Shown here: positions 8,025 to 17,219 of the stretch, one piece after another | Layout: the number at the start of each line of letters is the position of its first letter | Numbering within the stretch: position 1 is the stretch's first letter | From: Paenibacillus sp. FSL R5-0490 | GTDB taxonomy: Bacteria; Bacillota; Bacilli; Bacillales; Cytobacillaceae | Assembly: GCF_001956215.1 (NCBI RefSeq) | Contig: NZ_MRTQ01000001.1 | Span: forward strand, 248,001 to 312,000 | Reading direction: 5' to 3' | Length of the DNA stretch: 64,000 bases | The notes under the pieces: model-generated | Seen by the model: the letters and a program-made list of their open reading frames with translations, nothing else | Told to the model about the DNA's origin: nothing | Database searches by the model: none | Made by a program: the position numbers and the translations under genes

Positions 8025-8115
8025 TCCAGTTAATAATAGAATTATATTTTTCGGGAAAGCGACGGTAAATCCGTCGAACCAATACAAAAAGGTGAATAGA
8101 AAGGGGAATTTTATT

Positions 8116-9558
8116 TTGAACTTAAAAGGGTATGCTCGGGAGATGTTCCGATCAGAACTTGAGGATGCAGCAGGTCCGGAAAATGTAGTAGATGTGGTGA
8201 ATGATGCCCAAAAGGATTTGGCGATTGACCAATATTGGCTGACCTATATGTGGAAACAAAAGAATGAAGAACTGCCGATGCCTTGCTTTATCGTAAGGCC
8301 GGAAACGACCGAAGAAGTCTCAAAGGTGATGAGAATCTGTAACACCTATAAGGTGCCGGTTGTCCCAAGAGGTGGAGGATCAGGAACCCAGGGCGGCGCA
8401 GCCACTATGTATGGAGGAATCGTGCTTGATGTCACTCGGATGGACAAAATTATCGACATAGACGAAGAGTCGTTAGTTTTAACGGCGCAGCCGGGAATCA
8501 ATGGACGTGTCCTGGAAAATAAACTTAATAAACATGGATTCATGCTTGCCCATTACCCATCCTCTGTGGATATGGCTACATTAGGAGGGTATCTTGCCGC
8601 ACGAGGTTCTGGGGTCATGTCCACTAAATATGGTAAAGCGGAGGACATGGTTCTGTCTGTGGAAGTTGTCCTGCCAGATGGAAAAGTAGTTGAAACCCTG
8701 CCTGTTCCCAATCATGCCTCCGGGCCGGGCTTGCTGCAGCTATTTGTTGGTTCAGAAGGGACACTTGGGGTGATTACGAAGATACGCATCCGCTTGGATC
8801 CATTACCGGAAGCACGATTATTCCGAATGATTAAATTCAATGAAATCCACGATGGAATTGAAGCAGGACGGCAAATCATGATTAACCGATTAAACCCTGC
8901 CGTCATCCGGCTGTATGATCCAGGCTCCACAAAAAAATCGTTAAAGGGAACCGGAATGGATGCAGACGGTGTCAATATGGTACTCATGGTGGATGGATTT
9001 AAAGGCATCGCTAATGAACAGATGAAAAAGGTGTTGGAAATCTGCCTCGAAAATGGAGGGACTGATTTAGGGGAAGAGCCGGGATTATACTGGTGGAATA
9101 CCCGTTATGATTTCTACCGCCCACCGCTTCAGCCGTCATATCCGCTTTTATATGGAACAGTAGAAACCATCACGACCTATGACAAAATCCACAAGCTTTA
9201 CGATGAGAAAAAACAGCTGGTGGAAGAAAAGTATAAGGAATACAACGCAGAATATATGGCTCATTTTTCTCATTGGTATCCATGGGGAACGATGATTTAT
9301 GACCGATTCTATATTGCCAAGCCTCCAGAAGACTCTAGGGAATTATTCCGGTTGCATAACCAAATTTGGGCGGATTGTTCACGGGTCAATCTAGAAAATG
9401 GAGCACTATTAAATGAGCATCATGGAATAGGCTTTAAGCTTGGATATCTCATGCCGGAGCTTTATGGCGATATGTTTGATGTTTTATTAAATATTAAAAA
9501 AGGCATCGACCCTAAAGGGATCATGAACCCAGGGAAGTTAGGGTTTGGCATTTGGTAA
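8116..9558 (+). CDS. FAD-linked oxidase (GlcD / vanillyl-alcohol oxidase type)
   Basis: About 480 residues with an N-terminal PCMH-type FAD-binding domain (PRGGGSGTQGG and the DVTRMDKI, LTAQPGI region) and a C-terminal FAD-oxidase domain ending in DPKGIMNPGK. Family members oxidise alpha-hydroxy acids, aldonolactones or aromatic alcohols. The TTG at 8116 is chosen because AAGGGG lies about ten bases upstream; the frame extends further back but that part lies within the regulator gene in another frame. It probably performs an oxidation in the pathway of this operon. It lacks the Fe-S partner genes of glycolate oxidase, so electron acceptor and substrate are open. Confidence 0.85.
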   Translation: MNLKGYAREMFRSELEDAAGPENVVDVVNDAQKDLAIDQYWLTYMWKQKNEELPMPCFIVRPETTEEVSKVMRICNTYKVPVVPRGGGSGTQGGAATMYGGIVLDVTRMDKIIDIDEESLVLTAQPGINGRVLENKLNKHGFMLAHYPSSVDMATLGGYLAARGSGVMSTKYGKAEDMVLSVEVVLPDGKVVETLPVPNHASGPGLLQLFVGSEGTLGVITKIRIRLDPLPEARLFRMIKFNEIHDGIEAGRQIMINRLNPAVIRLYDPGSTKKSLKGTGMDADGVNMVLMVDGFKGIANEQMKKVLEICLENGGTDLGEEPGLYWWNTRYDFYRPPLQPSYPLLYGTVETITTYDKIHKLYDEKKQLVEEKYKEYNAEYMAHFSHWYPWGTMIYDRFYIAKPPEDSRELFRLHNQIWADCSRVNLENGALLNEHHGIGFKLGYLMPELYGDMFDVLLNIKKGIDPKGIMNPGKLGFGIW

Positions 9559-9595
9559 ACTAGTTGATTAATAGTTTAGTAGAAGGAGTGGAGTT

Positions 9596-10633
9596 ATGAA
9601 AGCCTTATGCTATGTTGGCCCTAATGAATTAGCCGTTAAAGAACGAAACATACCTGAAATCGGGCCGGGGGAAGTATTGATTAAAGTAAACTATGCAGGG
9701 ATTTGCGGGACCGATATGCTTGCCTATCACGGCGGGATGACTAAACGGACAAAGCCTTCTGTCATTTTAGGCCATGAATTTTCTGGAACTGTTTACGAAG
9801 CTGGAGCTTCTTCCAGCTTTCAAAAAGGGGACAGAGTAACGGTTGAGCCGATTACCTCCTGCAGCGAATGCGACAGCTGCCAAAGAGGAGATTATAACCT
9901 TTGCACGATTGCTTTTAACCTAATTGGCATTGACAGCGATGGGGCATTTGCCGAATATATTAAAGTTCCGGAGTCCAAGGTTTACCGGCTGGGAGATACC
10001 ATTTCGATGCAGGACGGAGCCTTAATCGAACCGCTTGCGGTGTGTGTCCATGCCGTGGAAAAAGGAAAAATAGCAGCCGGCCAAACGGTATTAGTGGTTG
10101 GCGGCGGTCCAATTGGAATTATTACCGCACTGACCGCTCAACAGAGAGGGGCAAAAGTACTCATCTCAGAAATAAGTCCGTATCGAATTCAGGTTGCCAA
10201 TCAATTGGGGTTTGAGGTGTTGAACCCAACAAAAGAGAATTTCTTTGAACAAATTAATGAAATAACCCATGGCCGGGGTGTGGATGTTTCCATCGAAGCA
10301 ACAGGTACCAACAATGGGATGGTTGCTTGTATTGAAGCCGCCCGCACAAAGGGAATCGTTGTGATAACCGGTCTTCCTAAGAAGAATGCCGATTTTGATG
10401 TGTATCGCATTATCGCAAAAGAATTGCAGCTTGTCGGAACAAGGGTCTATATGAAAGAAGATTATGATCAAGCCATTGAATTGCTTTCGTCCGGGGGGCT
10501 GGATCTGAGCAGCCTCATTAGCAAGGTAGTCCCGCTAGATGTTGCAATTCAGCAAGGGTTTGAAGCGATTGACAACGGCGAGAATGTTATTAAGATTCTC
10601 ATTTCAATTTCAGATGAGGATGGGAAGGTATGA
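9596..10633 (+). CDS. Zinc-dependent medium-chain dehydrogenase (polyol/threonine dehydrogenase type)
   Basis: A 345-residue MDR enzyme. Catalytic zinc ligands are seen in GICGTD (Cys near residue 38) and GHEFSG (His near residue 61). The structural zinc cysteines are in CSECDSCQRGDYNLC. The Rossmann motif VVGGGPIGI is at about residues 165-173. Such enzymes oxidise sorbitol, other polyols, threonine or sugar acids with NAD(P). It overlaps the kinase gene by four bases (ATGA), so the two are translationally coupled. A polyol-to-ketose step followed by ketose phosphorylation is the simplest reading. Confidence 0.9.
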   Translation: MKALCYVGPNELAVKERNIPEIGPGEVLIKVNYAGICGTDMLAYHGGMTKRTKPSVILGHEFSGTVYEAGASSSFQKGDRVTVEPITSCSECDSCQRGDYNLCTIAFNLIGIDSDGAFAEYIKVPESKVYRLGDTISMQDGALIEPLAVCVHAVEKGKIAAGQTVLVVGGGPIGIITALTAQQRGAKVLISEISPYRIQVANQLGFEVLNPTKENFFEQINEITHGRGVDVSIEATGTNNGMVACIEAARTKGIVVITGLPKKNADFDVYRIIAKELQLVGTRVYMKEDYDQAIELLSSGGLDLSSLISKVVPLDVAIQQGFEAIDNGENVIKILISISDEDGKV

Positions 10634-12144
10634 GTGAACAATACGTTTTAGGAATTGACCATGGCTCAGGCGGATGTAAGGTCACCTGTCTTAAGTCTGA
10701 TGGAACCATTTTTTCAGAAGCTTATGTCCCATATCCCTCTCTTTATCCCCATCCTAAGTGGGTGGAACAGGAACCTGAAACGTGGATCAAGGCGGCCTTT
10801 GAGGCGATATCCAAAGCAACGGAGAAATTAGGCCCGTATAGAAGGAAGAATATTAAGGCGCTTAGCTTTACTGCCCCACATCATGTGGCGGTTTTACTTG
10901 ATAAGGATCGTCAGGTAATCCGTCCGGCCATTATGTGGAATGACCAGCGTTCCGGGGAACAGTCCCGACAACTGAGAGAGCTATATGGAAAGAAAATATT
11001 TGAACTTACTTATAATGCACCAAATCCGACCTGGACGCTCAGCCATCTTTTATGGCTGAAACAGCATGAGCCCGAACAGTATGGAAAGATCGATAAAATC
11101 CTCTTTATGAAGGATTATGTCCGTTTCCGTTTTTCCAGCCAGATGGCCACAGATTATATCGAGGCTGAAGGCACGCTTTTATATGATATTGAAAAACAGG
11201 AATGGTCAGAATTTTTACTTTCACTAGTTGACTTAAATGAAAGCGCATTCCCATCGGTTTTATCGCCTATTGATGAATGTGGAACCATTTCGCCTAATAT
11301 CGCTAAATTGCTTGGGCTTTCGGAACAGACAAGAATCATTGTCGGCACGGCGGATACCGCTGCTGAAGTTTATGGATGCGGCACCATCAAGGATGGTGAT
11401 GGTGTTGTCAAGCTGGCAACAGCCGGAAACTTTTGTCTGGTTACTGATACGGTTAACAAGAATGAAAAACTAACTACTTATCATCATCTTGTCGATAACT
11501 TATTCTACCAAAATAGCGCGACCAATTTTGCTGCCGCTTCGTTCCGTTGGTTTAAAGAAAGCTTTTTTCAAGAGTTTGAGGAAATCATGAAGGCTCCATC
11601 GATTTATCCTGAGATTATGAAACAAGTTGAATTAATCAAGCCGGGGTCTGAGGGGTTAATTTTTCACCCTTATTTAAATGGCGAGCGATCTCCGCATTGG
11701 GATCCATACTTAAGAGGAAGCTTTTTTGGCTGTACAGCCCGCCATTCCAGAAGCCATTTTGCAAGAGCTGTCTTGGAAGGAGTTGGTTTTTCTCTGAAGG
11801 ATTGCAGTTTGCAATTTCCTAATAAACACTTGAAAAAATTACGGATTATTGGGGGAGGAAGTAAAGGTAGGGAATGGGTGCAGATTATTGCTGATATCTT
11901 AAACGTGGAATTAGAGGTTCCGTCCAGCAGTGATGCTTCCTTTGGAGCTGCCTTGGTTGCCGCCACAGGAATTGGCTGGTTTGCTGATTTAAAAGAAGCC
12001 GCTCAGGCTACTGAAAGTGTGATATATAGCCTGGTGCCTAACGAGAAAAATATAGGAGGGTATGAGGAGTTATTTTCCATTTACCAAGAATTACATTCAC
12101 AGACCTATAAATTGTCACACAGACTCTCACAATTTAGTTCCTAG
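10630..12144 (+). CDS. FGGY-family carbohydrate kinase (xylulokinase-like)
   Basis: A 504-residue sugar kinase of the actin-like ATPase fold. The N-terminal phosphate-binding GIDHGSGGCKV and the C-terminal adenosine motif RIIGGGSKGREWVQIIAD are present. Substrates of the family include xylulose, ribulose, erythrulose, fuculose and glycerol; this one is not assignable. It is coupled to the upstream Zn-dehydrogenase by a four-base overlap. It would phosphorylate the product of the dehydrogenases for entry into central metabolism. Confidence 0.9.
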   Translation: MSEQYVLGIDHGSGGCKVTCLKSDGTIFSEAYVPYPSLYPHPKWVEQEPETWIKAAFEAISKATEKLGPYRRKNIKALSFTAPHHVAVLLDKDRQVIRPAIMWNDQRSGEQSRQLRELYGKKIFELTYNAPNPTWTLSHLLWLKQHEPEQYGKIDKILFMKDYVRFRFSSQMATDYIEAEGTLLYDIEKQEWSEFLLSLVDLNESAFPSVLSPIDECGTISPNIAKLLGLSEQTRIIVGTADTAAEVYGCGTIKDGDGVVKLATAGNFCLVTDTVNKNEKLTTYHHLVDNLFYQNSATNFAAASFRWFKESFFQEFEEIMKAPSIYPEIMKQVELIKPGSEGLIFHPYLNGERSPHWDPYLRGSFFGCTARHSRSHFARAVLEGVGFSLKDCSLQFPNKHLKKLRIIGGGSKGREWVQIIADILNVELEVPSSSDASFGAALVAATGIGWFADLKEAAQATESVIYSLVPNEKNIGGYEELFSIYQELHSQTYKLSHRLSQFSS

Positions 12145-12220
12145 ATATTTCGGGAGAGAGGTTGTAATATTAGGAATTCGCCTTTACACAGGCATTCTAT
12201 ATAAAGGGAGTGGAAAATTG

Positions 12221-13570
12221 ATGAGGAAAAAATGGTTTCTTTTGTTCTTAGTAAGTAGTTTAGTAGCGGGGATCCTTTCAGGGTGTTTAGGCAGCTCGGC
12301 GAAGCCAACGGAAACAAAAACGGAAACAGGGAAGGAAGGCAACACCATCATTCGGATTGCTTCCGTAGAAACAGGACCAGAAACAATGGAAGTTCTGCAA
12401 AAAGCAGGGGAAGAGTACGGGGAGGAATTTGGCGTCAAAGTGGAAGTGGAAGCAGTTCCATTAGCGGATATTTTTACAAAAATAAATGCAAGCTACGGAA
12501 CTTCAGCCCAATATAGCGCGTTTTTGACCGGTTTCATTGGACATATATCAATCCTAGAGGAACAAGGAAAGTTAGCTGAAGTGGACGATATCATTGAAAA
12601 CCTTGGCGGTAAGGAAGACTTCTACAACGGGCATATCTTATTCCCGATTAAAGGGAAAACGTACTGGATTCCATATGATTATAACTTAGCATATGGATAC
12701 GTTCGAACAGACTGGTTACAGGAAAAGGGATTAACCGTTCCAAAAACATGGGACGAATTTGTTAACGTTGCGAAAGCATTAACGGATAAAGAGAATAATA
12801 AATACGGTTTGATTATGCCATTATCCTCCGATGGGGCGACAAATTGGATTACAAGCAGCTTATTGTGGGCCAATAACGTCCGAATTTTTGATGACAATTG
12901 GAAGGTCATTCTTGATTCAGATGAAATGAAGCCAAGGGTGGTTGAATCTCTTAACCTATTGAAGGAACTTCACCCGTACATGCCGGCAGAGGCGACAAGC
13001 GCTTCCTATGCCGAAATGACAGAAGCCTTTATTTCTGAGCAGGTAGGCATGACTTTTTACTCCGGAAGATTGGTTGATATTTTGGAAACGAAAAATCCAA
13101 ACTTAGCAGATAAATTTGAAGTGTTTGGGATCCCGATGAAGAATGGTAACGGTGTAGCTGCTTCACTAGGCTATGATTCCATGGCAGTCTTGAAGACGGA
13201 TCATACAGATGAAACGAAGAATTTTGTGGAATGGTTCTATAAAGAAAAGCTGAATGATTTCTTGCACACCGATGGAGTTCATTACTTCCCGGCTCAAGAG
13301 TCTATTTATAACAGTGAAGAATGGCGTTCCGATCCAATTATTACAAAGTATTGGGAAACAGGCGTGGAGCCGCAATATGATATTTTGAAAAATGCGGAAC
13401 TGCACTCCATCGATTCAGATGGACCTGAAACGGATGCACGTCCAGGTAAAGTATTTGAAGCATTCTTAATTCCAAAGTTATTCCAAAAAGTCACGTTAAA
13501 TAACGAGGACCCTGAAAAGGCTGTAGAAGAAATTGCAGATGAGATTAGAAAGTTAGTTGGAGAGAAATAG
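12221..13570 (+). CDS. ABC transporter sugar-binding lipoprotein
   Basis: About 449 residues. The signal peptide runs MRKKWFLLFLVSSLVAG and ends with the lipobox ILSGC, so the protein should be anchored by lipid to the outer face of the membrane. The rest is a family-1 extracellular solute-binding protein (MalE/UgpB type). The ATG at 12221 follows AAAGGGAG at 12203-12210. Two permease genes follow; no ATPase gene is present, so a shared MsmX-like ATPase is the likely energy source (inference). A perfect hairpin after the gene may raise its mRNA level relative to the permeases. Confidence 0.9.
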   Translation: MRKKWFLLFLVSSLVAGILSGCLGSSAKPTETKTETGKEGNTIIRIASVETGPETMEVLQKAGEEYGEEFGVKVEVEAVPLADIFTKINASYGTSAQYSAFLTGFIGHISILEEQGKLAEVDDIIENLGGKEDFYNGHILFPIKGKTYWIPYDYNLAYGYVRTDWLQEKGLTVPKTWDEFVNVAKALTDKENNKYGLIMPLSSDGATNWITSSLLWANNVRIFDDNWKVILDSDEMKPRVVESLNLLKELHPYMPAEATSASYAEMTEAFISEQVGMTFYSGRLVDILETKNPNLADKFEVFGIPMKNGNGVAASLGYDSMAVLKTDHTDETKNFVEWFYKEKLNDFLHTDGVHYFPAQESIYNSEEWRSDPIITKYWETGVEPQYDILKNAELHSIDSDGPETDARPGKVFEAFLIPKLFQKVTLNNEDPEKAVEEIADEIRKLVGEK

Positions 13571-13577
13571 AGTTTAA

Positions 13578-13606
13578 GTCAGGCAGATTCTCTAAATCTG
13601 CCTGAC
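13578..13606 (+). other. Perfect intercistronic hairpin after the binding-protein gene
   Basis: GTCAGGCAGATT (13578-13589) pairs with AATCTGCCTGAC (13595-13606) over five bases. No T run follows, so it is probably not a plain terminator. Similar hairpins between binding-protein and permease genes (malE-malF type) protect the upstream mRNA or weaken read-through. Confidence 0.75.
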
Positions 13607-13632
13607 TCCTCTATGAATAGGAGGCGATTAAG

Positions 13633-14601
13633 ATCGAAAGGAAGCTTTCAAAACGAGATATTCCCCTGGTACTCCTTTTTTTGATACCCGGCCTACTAAT
13701 ATTCACTTTCGTGATTATTATCCCTACGGGTTTTGCCATTAGCTATAGTCTTTACGAAGCCTCCAGCTTTGTAGGAATTCCAACGTTTGTTGGTTTGGAG
13801 AATTATCTGAATCTCTTGCAGGATACAAGGTTTTGGAGAGATCTATGGCAAACATTAGTCTATGCACTTGGTTCGATATTTTTGCAAATAATTATTGGTA
13901 TTTTAATTGCCTTAATCCTTAATCAGCAATTTAAGGGAAGGGATTTTGTCAGAGGGGTTTCTGTTGTCCCTTATATCATTCCAGTCATTGTCGTCACTAT
14001 GGGCTGGGAATGGATTCTTGATACGAACTTTGGGATTATCAACAAAACATTGGCATCCGTGGGGTTAAGTAATATTAATTTCCTATCTATAGATCTTGCT
14101 ATGCTCACTTCCATCCTTTTATCTGTATGGACATGGACTCCCTTTGTCACTCTTGTTTTCCTATCAGGCTTACAGACGATATCGCATGATTTGTATGAGA
14201 GTGCGACACTGGACGGGGCCAACAGCTGGCAGCAATTTTGGAGAATTACGATTCCTATGATGAAAGACTTGTTAATTACGATTGTTCTTCTTCGCGGACT
14301 TTGGATGTTTAATAAGTTTGACTTGGTGTGGCTGTTGACGGGCGGCGGTCCGCTTGAAAAAACAGAAACTTTGCCAATCTATATTTATTTAAATACATTC
14401 AAGCTTAATGAAGTGGGCTATGGAGCAACGGTGGCAGTCTCTTCCGCTGTTTTCATGATGGTGATTATGTATGTGTACTTAAAGATTACTAACTATTCAC
14501 CAGAGAAAAAGCGTATGAAAAAGAGCAAAGCGGCGGGGAACAAGGAGCAAGTGTCCTCTCCAAGTCAAGGAATCTCTATTAAAGGAGATGGCAGCCTATG
14601 A
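13633..14601 (+). CDS. ABC sugar transporter permease 1, apparent ATC start
   Basis: A MalF/UgpA-type inner-membrane permease with about six membrane spans and an EAA loop seen as ESATLDGANSWQQFWRITIP. The frame includes an expected N-terminus IERKLSKRDIPLVLLFLIPG before the first span. A perfect AGGAGG at 13619-13624 sits eight bases before an ATC at 13633, with no ATG, GTG or TTG there. The first standard start, TTG 13681, has no ribosome binding site and would remove half of the first span. So either a rare ATC start is used or there is a base change. The 3' end overlaps the next gene by four bases. Confidence 0.85.
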   Translation: MERKLSKRDIPLVLLFLIPGLLIFTFVIIIPTGFAISYSLYEASSFVGIPTFVGLENYLNLLQDTRFWRDLWQTLVYALGSIFLQIIIGILIALILNQQFKGRDFVRGVSVVPYIIPVIVVTMGWEWILDTNFGIINKTLASVGLSNINFLSIDLAMLTSILLSVWTWTPFVTLVFLSGLQTISHDLYESATLDGANSWQQFWRITIPMMKDLLITIVLLRGLWMFNKFDLVWLLTGGGPLEKTETLPIYIYLNTFKLNEVGYGATVAVSSAVFMMVIMYVYLKITNYSPEKKRMKKSKAAGNKEQVSSPSQGISIKGDGSL

Positions 14602-15428
14602 AAAGAAGTATACGGTCTCAGGCCACAATCTATATCCTGGCGGCTTTTGTATTTGTCTATTCGTTTTTTCCAATCTATTGGATTACGATCTCACCATTAC
14701 GCGGGGTAAAAGGTTTTTTTGAAGATAGCACCTCTTTATTGCCTACATCATTTGATTTAACCTTCTTCATTAATATTTGGAATGAGACAAATTTCCCATT
14801 GTATTACAAGAATAGTTTCATTGTAGCAGCTGCTACGACGGTAGTTACGGTTATTTTTTCAAGTCTCATAGCCTATGTGCTGACTCGTTTTCAGTTTCGC
14901 GGAAAAAATTTTCTGTTAAACGGTATGTTAATCGGCTACATGCTGCCGCCGATGTTATTAGCGATTCCACTTTTAGGGATGTTTATTTCCTTTGGTATTG
15001 AGGATTCGTTGTTTGGGTTAACGATTTCCCATATCGCGATGACGTTGCCGTTTGGAGTATGGATGCTTAATAGCTTTTTCAAGACGATCCCATTTGAGCT
15101 GGAGGAAAGTGCCTGGATGGATGGAGCAAGCCGATTTCAGGCATTGTATCGTGTGATTTTGCCTTTGCTTATTCCTGGGGTCATCAGTGTAGGGGTCTTT
15201 TCGTTCATTGTATCCTTTACGGACTATACGTTTGGGCTTATGGTGGTTTCTTCGGAAGTGAATAAAACGATTCCTATCGGGTTAGCGGGAATTAAAGAAT
15301 CGACATCCCTTCAGCGCGGAGAATTGCTCGCGGGTGCAGCGATGATTATTGTTCCAATGGTCATCCTATTTTCCTTTGTTACTAGATACTTTATTAAAGG
15401 GCTGACTGCAGGGGCAGTGAAGGGTTAA
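14598..15428 (+). CDS. ABC sugar transporter permease 2
   Basis: A 276-residue MalG/UgpE-type permease with six predicted membrane spans. The EAA loop that docks the ATPase is EESAWMDGASRFQALYRVILP. It overlaps permease 1 by ATGA and forms with it the heterodimeric channel of a carbohydrate importer. No ATPase gene follows. A GC-rich stem (15478-15484 with 15510-15516) lies between it and the next gene. Confidence 0.9.
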   Translation: MKRSIRSQATIYILAAFVFVYSFFPIYWITISPLRGVKGFFEDSTSLLPTSFDLTFFINIWNETNFPLYYKNSFIVAAATTVVTVIFSSLIAYVLTRFQFRGKNFLLNGMLIGYMLPPMLLAIPLLGMFISFGIEDSLFGLTISHIAMTLPFGVWMLNSFFKTIPFELEESAWMDGASRFQALYRVILPLLIPGVISVGVFSFIVSFTDYTFGLMVVSSEVNKTIPIGLAGIKESTSLQRGELLAGAAMIIVPMVILFSFVTRYFIKGLTAGAVKG

Positions 15429-15539
15429 ACCAGGGAGACGGCTCTACAGGATTTTTTTGTAGAACAATGAAGACAATGGGGACGGTTTCCTGGGCCTAGG
15501 TCGGAAGAGCGTCCCCGTGGCAGTTGGGAGATGACGGCT

Positions 15540-16337
15540 ATGTTTGAATTGGATGTTAAAGAGCGAAACGTTGTTGTTACGGGCGGAAGCAGCGGAATTG
15601 GGTTAGCTATTTGTCAGGCATTTTTACAAAAAGGAGCGAACGTGAGTAATTGGGATATTCAACAAACGGATGCAGTAAAGCAATTGCTGGCAGAATACCC
15701 TTCTAGTTTTCAGTATCTCGAAGTGGATGTTATTGAAGAAAGTGCAATCTTAAAAGCGGTGGGCAATACGTGGGGAACGGTCGATGTTCTGATCAACAAT
15801 GCAGGCATTATTAGTAAATCAAAGCTTGAGAATATTTGTGTGGAAGGTTGGAATCGGATCTATGATATTAATGTCCGGGGCACAATGCTGGTGACAAAAA
15901 ATCTTTTAAGGAAATTGAAGGTATCAGGGAGAGGGCGGGTCATTAATCTTTCTTCTATGACTGCAAAAGTTGGATTGGAGACTTACAGTCTTTATTCCTC
16001 TACGAAGGCAGCTGTTTCTAATTTGACAAAGGTGTGGGCGCTGGAATTGGCCAAAGATGGTATAACCGTTAATGCTTTATGTCCCGGATGGGCTGACACA
16101 GCAATGAAGGAGAAGCTTGTTCAAGGGATTGCCGGGATTCATGATATTTCTTTTGAAGAGGCGGAGGAGCTTATTTTGGGACATGTTCCGCAAAAAAGGT
16201 TTATTCAAACCGAAGAAATAGCTTTCAGTTGTCTCTTTCTAGCCAGTACACTGGCACAGGGAATCAGTGGGCAGGAGCTATTTATTGATACTGGGTTAAC
16301 GAACTTGTTTAAACCAGGGGTGCATGTAGCTAATTAA
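15540..16337 (+). CDS. Short-chain dehydrogenase/reductase (last gene of sugar locus)
   Basis: A 265-residue SDR with cofactor motif TGGSSGIG near the N-terminus, NNAG, and catalytic residues in NLSSMTAK and YSSTKAA. Of two in-frame ATGs, the one at 15531 is directly attached to GGGAG, so the ATG at 15540 nine bases away is the likelier start. It lies 111 bases after the permease genes, probably in the same transcript. Together with the other dehydrogenases it suggests a multi-step oxidation of a polyol or unusual sugar. Substrate unknown. Confidence 0.87.
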   Translation: MFELDVKERNVVVTGGSSGIGLAICQAFLQKGANVSNWDIQQTDAVKQLLAEYPSSFQYLEVDVIEESAILKAVGNTWGTVDVLINNAGIISKSKLENICVEGWNRIYDINVRGTMLVTKNLLRKLKVSGRGRVINLSSMTAKVGLETYSLYSSTKAAVSNLTKVWALELAKDGITVNALCPGWADTAMKEKLVQGIAGIHDISFEEAEELILGHVPQKRFIQTEEIAFSCLFLASTLAQGISGQELFIDTGLTNLFKPGVHVAN

Positions 16338-16746
16338 TAAGGCAGTCCTGTCACCAGATGATTTATTCCTGTTCCAAATCTGGGTTTTCACATGTAGCTT
16401 GTCAATGAAAACTTACCAATTATGGATAGAAGTTAATGAATTAAAATACATGTTAGAGATATTACAGAGAATGCAGTTCTTGTATTAAAGCACACAATCT
16501 GAGAGGAATAGGTTATGAATTTAATTGTCGAGATTATTAGGCAAAAGCTGCCTATTGAGAATTCACCAGAAATGTCTTTCATGTCGTTAGCTAACCAAGG
16601 TGCATGCCCTCTGTTAACTTTATACGTTAACAGAGGGCATGCACCTTTTTAGAACCAGACATTAATAAATCCAATTACCATCCCTTCCGCAACTAGTTTA
16701 TAATAAAATTGACCAATCTAATGGGAAAACTCTATCCCGATTACTC
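16338..16746 (+). other. Intergenic region before jetD with a short unassigned reading frame
   Basis: This 409-base gap holds a 45-codon frame at 16515-16652 (MNLIVEIIRQKLP...) with a plausible GAGAGG site, but it runs through a perfect hairpin and resembles nothing I recognise; it may be a remnant. The right part contains the jetD upstream region with TATAAT at about 16699-16704 and TTACCA 18 bases earlier, a candidate sigma-A promoter that is also present in repeat A copy 1. Confidence 0.4.
16597..16650 (+). terminator. Long perfect hairpin with T run
   Basis: Bases 16597-16618 and 16626-16647 form a perfect 22-bp stem with a seven-base loop, ending in TTTTT. It fits an intrinsic terminator that separates the sugar locus from the Wadjet operon. 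Confidence 0.8.
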
Positions 16747-17219
16747 ATGAAGTTTAAGAAGGTGAACAAAATCAACATCATCGAAACAAGGGTGAGAAGC
16801 TTTATTGAAGATATTCAGCACCCGAAGCAAAAGAAGAAGTTAAACATAAATGATTTGGAATTTCAGCTGCGCAAATTGCTAGATGATTATTATGAAATGG
16901 ACGGTTATTCGCTATTTTATGAAGCCCTTCAATCATTGCAGGACGAAGGGCAGCTGACACCAATACATAATCATCAATACAACGGGAAAACACCGTCTCT
17001 GCCTTTATATTTCTGGGTGAACGTGAAACCTCACACCGGCCAATGGGATCGTCTCGAGATGATGAAGTTAAGTGATCGTTTCGATTTTTCGTTTTATGAA
17101 CGGCACCCTGAATGGCAGACGAAAGAGGAATGGAGCCGCGTCAAGAATGTATATGCTTTTCTCCAATCCAGCGGCGAACGGGAAACCGTTTCACTTGAGG
17201 AAAGAAGCCTGGAGCTGTT
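16671..17219 (+). repeat. Direct repeat A, copy 2 (jetD promoter region and 5' part)
   Basis: The intact counterpart of 4094-4620. Both copies are in the same orientation and bracket the carbohydrate locus. Confidence 0.92.

Noticed and set aside
7921-8115. N-terminal extension of the FAD oxidase frame
   Set aside because: It overlaps the end of the GntR regulator gene in another frame, has no ribosome binding site and no similarity to the family; TTG 8116 has a good site.
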